Source: Apoda limacodes (lineage: Eukaryota > Arthropoda > Insecta > Lepidoptera > Limacodidae). Taken from it: a DNA stretch of 64,000 nucleotides. The translations under genes were made by a program, and so were the position numbers. The stretch covers positions 26,965,153 to 27,029,152 of the forward strand of contig OX291545.1 in the NCBI GenBank assembly GCA_946406115.1, written 5' to 3'. Below the pieces are notes generated by a model. It saw only the letters and a list, made by a program, of their open reading frames with translations, was not told where the DNA came from and made no database searches. Positions 57,401 through 64,000 of the stretch are shown here, piece after piece. Each line of letters begins with the position of its first letter. The stretch's first letter is position 1.

Positions 57401-58295
57401 ATAAATCGATGCTTATTCGACATACCGAGATTACTGACTAGAGAGACTAGAGACTAGAATTCTAAGTTAGAATTAATCGAAAACAGACCGCTTGAATTTA
57501 CAAAAGGACTAGACAGATCTATACTCATTGACTTGGCGATCTGACGGATTAAGTGATTTAATTTTTCGAATCAGCAATTTATTTTCAGATATACAAACAA
57601 CGTATTTAAAGAACTAATTTTGAACATTTTAGTTATTATTTTATGTACTACATCCAGGAATAAAACATTTTTTTTAAATTTTTTTTTACTTTTATTGTAC
57701 CTATTTAATACAATCAAAATAAAAGCGACGTTGTCATTTAATGCACTCAGAAATTATATTCTCTGACATAGGAATATTACAAGCGGTACATCCAATGTTG
57801 TGCGTGCCAGCTGTAATTGCTAGACCTGTTGTCTTCTGGTCATTAAATTCTTCTATGTGTTGCCATGTGTCTTTCTACGCTTTGTGTTTTCAAACATTAT
57901 TTTGAGCTTTAAATTTGTGAGTACAACATTATATGTAAGTTTAAGTAAGAATAAAAAATTAATATATAATTACTATATCTGCATAGCATATATTTATTAT
58001 TAGCTTGTGGTGCTTGGGTACTTATGTAGTGTTTGTGCAAACTTGGTGCTTTTTTTAATGACTCCTTTTTTTGTGTATTTGATAGGACTGTGGTTTTCAG
58101 GTTTTGTAAATGATATTAGTCGACTATGTAAGAGCTACACATTGAAAATAACGTTTTTTTCACAATTATTTAAAAAGATCTGGTTGGTGGATATTGTTAG
58201 TAAATGTTTCAATCACCAAAGACTACTACTCTAATATATCACGAACATAAACAAGTAACTGGCTGTATGTTAAACCTCCCAAACTCACTTGCCGT
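54483..58295 (+). other. AT-rich non-coding stretch
   Basis: This is either a long 3' UTR of terminal exon A or intron before terminal exon B. Open frames here are short and low-complexity. A segment at 57240-57480 (ACTGGCTTTGGCCAAAATTC, TTACTGGCCGGTTGAATTGA) may be a repeat. Otherwise I see nothing recognisable. Confidence 0.7.
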
Positions 58296-58430
58296 ATTGA
58301 ACCCTTAAGTCTGAGGAGAGACTTTGCCTCCCTGTGTGTGTTCTACCGCTTGTACAATGGGATGTGTTCTGAGGAATTGTGCGAAATGATGCCCACGGTT
58401 ACTTTCTACCATCGGACCAAAAACACGCGG
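58296..58430 (+). pseudogene. LINE ORF2 C-terminal fragment
   Basis: The translation reads IEPLSLRRDFASLCVFYRLY, NGMCSEELCEMMP and FYHRTKNTR. This matches the conserved C-terminal tail that follows reverse transcriptase in lepidopteran non-LTR retrotransposons. There are only 45 codons with no stop inside, and both ends are lost. It is a dead relic in the Lrch 3' region. Confidence 0.85.
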
Positions 58431-60438
58431 AGTTCAGATTAAAAAAAAGTTTTGAGAGTAAGTATAAACGCGCTAAATGCATTCTGCCTTCGTAAGGGTT
58501 TACTCAAATTCGTATTTATGATACTTACCTAATATTTTGTCTTACTATAGTACAGCACGCAAAAGCTACTGAATAGATTTCAATGCGGTATTAGCTGTTT
58601 AAAAGGTTAAGATTTAGAGGTGTAAAGCTGAAAGTGTGGGTGATTAGTGAGTGAGTTGTGAGGGTTTCTAACTTTGCTATCGCAGTCGCGGAGGCGTTTC
58701 GAGATTATTTTTTTATAGGACTGTTATCGAATAAGCAAAAACGCGAACATGATAGTAGAGTCAAACACACACCAGACACACATATCAGAGAATTGGAGAA
58801 GCTAGAGCTTTTGACAAGAGCATTTGTCAAAAAAACAGTCGTCGTGAGATATCAAAGTAAACCAGACATGTGAAAATTCTACTAAGTTGACATGCTAATT
58901 GACCTCAGGAGGTCATATCTCGGACCAACCCTTCAAGTTTATATGTCGTGATGGTATTCTCATTTATGGAGGCATTAAAATTAGTCATTGTTTTCATTCA
59001 AATATTTTATATTTAAGGTTTATCAATTATGAATTTAGAATTTCAGTTTGGTTTTATCAGTTTATGCAGGTATAAACTTTTGCACTGATAAGTGTATGAT
59101 TTTCATTTTTATATATTTTTAATGCATTTTTATTGTCTAACACTACGTTTAGTTTGCCTTGAACCTCACAATTACACTCTACATGAACGTAGTGTAGTTT
59201 ATGTGTTTTGATTTGATATGTGTATTTTTAGCCGTAGTTCGAAAAAATGTTTATTAAATGTACTAATTATTTTGTTTGTACTTACGATGTGTTTTTGAAT
59301 AAATTTCTTACTGGCGTAATATGTGTATTATTCCTTTGTCCTAGTGGATGCAATTAATTCAGATTGTAGAAATAAGATATGTACACGAAAACATGGGAAA
59401 ATAGGAACTTTTGCATTCTAGTTTGCCATTAATCCCGTTAAACACACTGTTTGTGATATTACAAATAGTAGGTATGTTTAGCGGTAAACGTTTCCATTCA
59501 TCCTTGTTTAAGTATTTACTTATATCTTTTTGTTTGGTGTAAAATTTTGAATACGAACGAACAAGTCGTACACGCATTAAATAAGGGTTACGTAGAATCA
59601 GAATTATTGCGGATATCTCAACTTATAAAAACTGGGTGGGATAAAAATATAACAAAAAACTTTTTGTTGAAAGAACCTATTTATGAAGAAAAAAACGTTT
59701 TGTTGATTTTTTTTAGGGATTTTTGGCAAGTTGGAAAAAAACACGCAGTTAAGAAATTATAGGAACAAGACATGACACTTTTTTTTATTTTGAATGCCTA
59801 TAACTAGCAGAGTGTACATGCATATTAGTTAAAAAAAATATCTGGAAACCTCATTTGCATCCGAGATAAACAAAATGTTTCACCCCTTGTTACGTGTCCA
59901 ATCTGACCTTTTATAGCTCGCCAAGAACTGGCATTTACCACTTATTATTTTTAATGCTGGTGAATAACGACATGGGTCATATATAAAACCACTTTAGTCC
60001 AGATACACTGGTATCAGAAGTAGTGTTACGTCGTTAAGCTCACCACCTGTCACGCAGAACTAAACTGGTTGGCAAAAAGTGGCTGTATAATGTGGGTGTG
60101 AATATGCCGCAGTAAGATGGATGAAGCCGTGATATAGTTATATGCCTAGTTATATAGCTATATACCGTGATATATGAAAACGGCTCATAACTTGCTTACT
60201 AGGAATATAACTATGATACGAGCGTGATCTAGTAATATAACTAATGTTACTAAACTAATCTAGTAAAATATTTATAATAAGGATATATTTTCTTTGATTT
60301 GCACAACTGGTTACTTATTTTAAATAAAACGGTGTTATCAAATAACTTTTTTTTATTATTCAATCGTCACAAACATAAAAAAAAATTAAATAAGAACAAC
60401 ACATTACTAAAACCATTAATAAAAAAACAACGTGATTT
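58431..60438 (+). other. Non-coding stretch with an unassigned small open frame
   Basis: The frame at 58658-58873 (from a GTG) has a hydrophilic helical end (HIRELEKLELLTRAFVKK) but no recognised domain. AATAAA occurs at 59298-59303 followed by a T/G-rich stretch, a possible distant poly(A) site for terminal exon A. A block at 60120-60260 is rich in TATATAGC/CTAGTAATATAAC repeats. Confidence 0.6.
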
Positions 60439-60510
60439 GATAACAAAACTCGACACGTGTTCAACAAGATGCCTCGTGTTGAGGCGAAACACGTGTCGAG
60501 TTTTGTTATC
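60439..60510. mobile_element. Palindrome with hammerhead-ribozyme-like half (Penelope-type relic)
   Basis: Two perfect 23-nt inverted arms (60439-60461, 60488-60510) enclose an inner hairpin GCCTC-GTGTT-GAGGC (60471-60485). The hairpin is followed by GAAAC, a self-complementary ACACGTGT and then C-GAG. Stem II, GAAAC and a palindromic stem III ending GUC is the 3' half of the type I hammerhead motif found in Penelope-like elements (known). The 5' core CTGANGA is not present (CAAGATG stands there), so self-cleavage is unlikely in this copy. Confidence 0.5.
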
Positions 60511-62199
60511 GATTTGGTGGTAGTGGTGTTGTGGTGAAGTTGGCATCGTCCACATAAGGAGGGAGGGAGGGAGGTGCACTCCTACATGTGAATGGTGTAC
60601 TTCTGCACGTGAGTGCTACTGAATTCTTTTTAGCGGATTTGCAAGGTTATATATAGGTTTAGGATATTTTATCATAATAATGAATTTCCGCAAAGTAACG
60701 CCTGATTCTATCAATAAAAAAAAAGTAATCTGTTTTTATATTTGGGAATAAAATCAACAAACTTAAGTACTTAATTTATTAAAAGCTTTTATATAATAAA
60801 AAACTATCGTATCAAGTAGTACATTATTTCTATCTTCCTTTAATCAAGTAGGTATGTATAAAAGCTGTCTGTTCAAAATATAAACTACGCTCAAACTTCA
60901 AGCGAGGAATTAATTTCTGTTAAAACTTTTTATTTTATAAATTCTCTAGATATCTGGCGGTTTCGTGCATTTTTCTACTTCTATTCCCGCAATTTTAATT
61001 GTGCTATGGTGAGATTATTAACTTATTCGCAAATTTGATGAAAATCATTGTGTGTCACACGGGCAGTACGGAAATTACAAATTCGAGTCATTGAAGCCTT
61101 CGGCCTTAGGCTTCTAAATAGCCTCTCTTTAGTATTTTTCTCCTTACCACCTGATACACTGTACTATTGGCCAAATTTCAACCAACTCCTTTATAACAGC
61201 CGTAGCATGTTCGCAGTTGTTATCACTCTGTAGTATTTTAGGGCACCTTAGCTAATATTTTAAAATATCTATAATAAAATTGCAATGTTACCTCTGCCGC
61301 ATGCTTGGAGATCAAAAGACGAGAAATGAAGTCTTTGTTGTATGGTCTTGACAACGAAGAGTCCTTTTGTATACTCCATTTGTAGCAGGTCAATTATAGT
61401 ACTTTACTGCCGTAGCCCGCAAACGCGGCGATCGTGAGTATGTGGGCCGAGGCACGCACCACAAAGTCCGGTTATGCTCAGTTGTGGCCAAGGCTTGTGC
61501 TCTTCTCAAAAATGTGTGTAAAAAACTAATTATATTGACAACTGTATTGATTACGTTTTTTTTCCTTTTTCCGTTCCGTTTCCGTTTTCCTCACCACCTT
61601 CGAGCTCCAGCTACATACGTCTAGTACCAAGTGCATTTTTATATACCCAACAAAAGCTTTAAAGAAAAAGAAAAAGAAAAAGAAAAAGAAATGATACAAA
61701 CTTCTGCCATCTCGAAAATAAACACTGGTAATAATTTTAATAGTAAAGGGGTGGGGTTGGTTACCTTTGCATGCGTAGTAGCTCTGTTGGTGACGCCGAA
61801 TCGACCTAATGTTTGCCTCAGCCGTTGCTTTTCCACAACCCAAACACACAGAAGCCAGTCAGTCAGCCGCGCTTGTGCATTGCAAAGAATTTGACTTAGC
61901 TTAGCGATTGGTGTCTTATGACAACAGGTAGGTTAGGCAGTTTAACGTGCTCTCCAAAGCGCGGAAGAGACTTCTGATAATTATCAGGTGGTATGCATTT
62001 TATGGTTTCTCTTCATATCCGCTATAAGTATTGTTGAGGATTATCATTTTGATGTGCAAATGTGTGCCTAACTTCGCGAGCGGCCAAAGGATCGTCAACA
62101 GAGGGGCTCTCTGATTGACTCCAATAAAGACTTCTTTTGGTGGGGCGGAGCGGGACTTTTCGATTATTGCGAATTTTTAATTCATCCGTTTTGTTACAG
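60511..62199 (+). other. Lrch: Lrch intron or 3' region before terminal exon B
   Basis: AT-rich, ending in a TTTTGTTACAG acceptor. A (GGGA)n run lies at 60560-60572 and an (AAAAGA)n microsatellite at 61660-61691. No coding exon is recognised. Confidence 0.75.
61660..61691. repeat. (AAAAGA)n microsatellite
   Basis: Five imperfect AAAAAG/AGAAAA units. It creates artificial Lys/Glu- or Phe-rich open frames on both strands. Confidence 0.85.
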
Positions 62200-62340
62200 A
62201 AATTGATGTGCTGTGCGGCTGATGTCCTTGAAGGCAAAGGCACGGTTCAAGTGGCTATAACGGTGACAGAATTGTTAAGGCGGCACACTTTAGCTCGATC
62301 CTCTCCACACACAGCGCCCCCTACCGCGCACGCCACCTAG
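62200..62340 (+). CDS. Lrch: Lrch alternative terminal exon B: CH end, short soluble tail
   Basis: After a TTTTGTTACAG acceptor, phase 0 reads KLMCCAADVLEGKGTVQVAI, TVTELLRRH and a Thr/Pro/Ala/Ser tail, with a TAG stop at 62338-62340. Joined to 51554 (..KIGVEE) it completes the CH domain. L.CCAADVLEGKG..QVA.TVTELL aligns position by position with ELICSPEDIL...LACTVSALF of terminal exon A, without the loop insertion. There is no membrane span. With this exon the protein has about 674 residues encoded in the window. Confidence 0.9.
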   Translation, partial: KLMCCAADVLEGKGTVQVAITVTELLRRHTLARSSPHTAPPTAHAT

Positions 62341-63540
62341 CATCAGAAACTTGCACTAGCGCCACAGTCGGCGTTGTCTCTTTAAGCCATCCGGCTCGAT
62401 GGACCAAATACTAACATTTATTGGGCAACTTGATGAGGTCGCTACTGTATACGCACACGAAGTTGAGTAGTATGAGTTTCAAGCTAGTTACTCATTTATC
62501 CACCGCTGTTTATTTCTTTGCTTACCGTGCAGATTGGATAGTTCTGTACTGTATTGCAAATATTGTAGAAATATACTTTGCGAAGTCTTCTACTTATTAG
62601 TAGATATCAGACACTATTTTTCATCGATAAGTCAGACTATTTGATTAATAGCTATAATGTATTTTTCTACACTTTTGCGATAATAATAATTATACCTTTA
62701 TTGTTACCACGGCCATGATGCCGTATACAAAATTAATATTTTTATTCAATAATATAAGTATTAGAGATTGTAGGTCAATTTCTAGAAATTAATGGTTTTT
62801 TTTTAATGAAATGGTAGTAAAATTGGCTGTATAAATGAAGCTCAGATTAAATTAAATGCTTTTACATTAGATTAGCATTTCTTCATTAATGTGACTGAAT
62901 TGTATTGTAATTGAGGATCAATTTCGAGCCTTAACTAGGCGATAGTGGTCCAAGTTCCTGTGTTTAAAAATGTAATACCTTAACACTACTGTGTGTAAAA
63001 AAGATAACCACACGTAACTTAATGAAATGAAATTCATTTAGTTTCATTAGGGATAATATATATTTTTCACATAACGTTTGTTAGGTAATCGAAAAAGTGC
63101 CCAAGTCTGCGCAATTCTATTAAGGATTTGCTTGCGAGATTCAAGCAAATATAAGTCCTTTGAGCTTACGATTAGATTCAATTTACAACTTGCAATCACG
63201 ATATCTATTGATATACGATATTTTTAATTTATGTAGTTATTTATATTTCTGTACTTAAATACGCAATGTTAAGTATCTCGACTCGCGCGTCTTCAAGGAA
63301 AAGTATGTCTTCTTGGATGTACTACAGAGAGCAGCTGACGTTGCGTTCAGTTAACGCATTAATGTAATTATCAAAATACATTCAATTATTCATTTAACTG
63401 ACAAAGGCTGCGTTTTGTTGACCGTATTAAGAGCTATGACATTGAAATTGTTCTGTCACAAACAAACAATGTTCGCGGTTCTCTATTTGGCAGCGCATCC
63501 ATTACTCTACCTCCCGACTAATGCGTTGAATGCGGACTGG
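62341..63540 (+). other. Probable Lrch 3' UTR and intergenic sequence
   Basis: AT-rich sequence following the distal stop. ATTAAA occurs at about 62847, but no strong poly(A) signal stands out. No coding feature is seen. Confidence 0.5.
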
Positions 63541-63720
63541 AAGTGACGTCACAGCGCATTCTATGCGTATTATGCTTGTCAGCGAAAAGCCCCGTGTATA
63601 AAAAAAAAGTTCTATTAAAACTTATTTTGCCTAAAATTAAAACAAGAAATTTGAAAATTTGTCCGTACCCGAGCCGAGCAGTTTAAAAGCCACTGTGACT
63701 GTGTGTGATTGAACTGAATG
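63541..63720 (+). promoter_or_regulatory. Candidate promoter of a downstream gene
   Basis: A palindromic CRE-like GTGACGTCAC (63543-63552) is followed about 45 bp later by a TATA-like GTGTATAAAAAAAA (63595-63608). GC content is moderately raised upstream and downstream of it. No coding exon is recognisable before the window ends, so this is only suggestive. Confidence 0.3.
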
Positions 63721-64000
63721 TTATCTTGCTTGGGTGGACTCTCTTTCATTTCATTGTATCCGCGATCATTGTATATTTTGATTCAATTACCACGAATAGG
63801 CGGCGTAGTTTTTCGTTCAGATACATCGTCCCATATTACTACATACTTACTGTTTAAAGAAATAGATAGGCCGGCCATGAGAAATGCGTTGTATGGCAAT
63901 GCTTTATACACACATTTATATTTATCTACACTCTGTTGTTGTCTTAAGATACCTTATTGGGTTACTATAATTCAATTTTTTTTGTAGCCAATGCTCTCTC
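63721..64000 (+). other. Window end, unassigned
   Basis: An open frame runs from 63718 to 63987, but the translation shows no recognisable domain and no codon bias. It could be 5' UTR or intron of a following gene, or simply non-coding. Confidence 0.4.

Noticed and set aside
61526..61894. Open frames of about 100 codons on both strands
   Set aside because: Created by the (AAAAGA)n microsatellite and T-rich runs; low-complexity translations.
1..64000. CRISPR arrays, operons, ribosome binding sites, bacterial mobile elements
   Set aside because: Nothing of the kind is present; exon-intron structure and repeat content show eukaryotic insect DNA.

Overview
The window looks like insect chromosomal DNA, most likely from a moth or butterfly. 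It is AT-rich and intron-rich, with GT-AG splice junctions. It is crowded with dispersed repeats I recognise from lepidopteran genomes: tRNA-derived SINEs, LINE tails, Penelope-like elements, and foldback or TIR elements. There are no bacterial features. The species cannot be fixed from the sequence alone.

One large plus-strand gene, Lrch (leucine-rich repeats plus calponin-homology domain), fills most of the window. I reconstructed nine shared coding exons: 21498-21642, 39811-40043, 40927-41063, 43493-43751, 45037-45178, 47435-47509, 48050-48728, 49656-49793 and 51477-51554. All have matching phases and good splice sites. They encode about eight LRRs, a low-complexity Ser/Pro/Gln middle and most of a CH domain. 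The start exon was not found and probably lies upstream, which makes the first 21.5 kb an intron. Two alternative last exons splice in the same phase. Exon 52335-53039 finishes the CH domain, adds a long acidic Asn/Tyr-rich stretch and ends in a hydrophobic tail anchor. Exon 62200-62340 finishes the CH domain and stops after a short tail. The gene therefore appears able to make a membrane-anchored and a soluble protein.

A second gene lies antisense inside the 18-kb Lrch intron (coding exons 25852-25639 and 23466-22913). It encodes a 255-residue MADF-BESS protein, a likely DNA-binding regulator, and starts beside the only strongly GC/CpG-rich block in the window (about 25860-25980).

The rest is intronic or flanking DNA. 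It holds a truncated Penelope-like element with a GIY-YIG endonuclease remnant (41.75-42.80 kb) and a solo palindromic Penelope terminus (18.50-18.72 kb). It also holds a hammerhead-ribozyme-like palindrome (60.44-60.51 kb) and a 5S rRNA-derived fragment (5.65-5.73 kb). There is a PIF/Harbinger-type element with TTA target duplication (10.88-11.45 kb), several foldback or TIR elements (3.5, 15.8, 27.2 and 37.1 kb), SINEs, LINE tails and microsatellites. A possible promoter at 63.5-63.7 kb may mark a following gene. Repeat boundaries are approximate because they were judged by eye.
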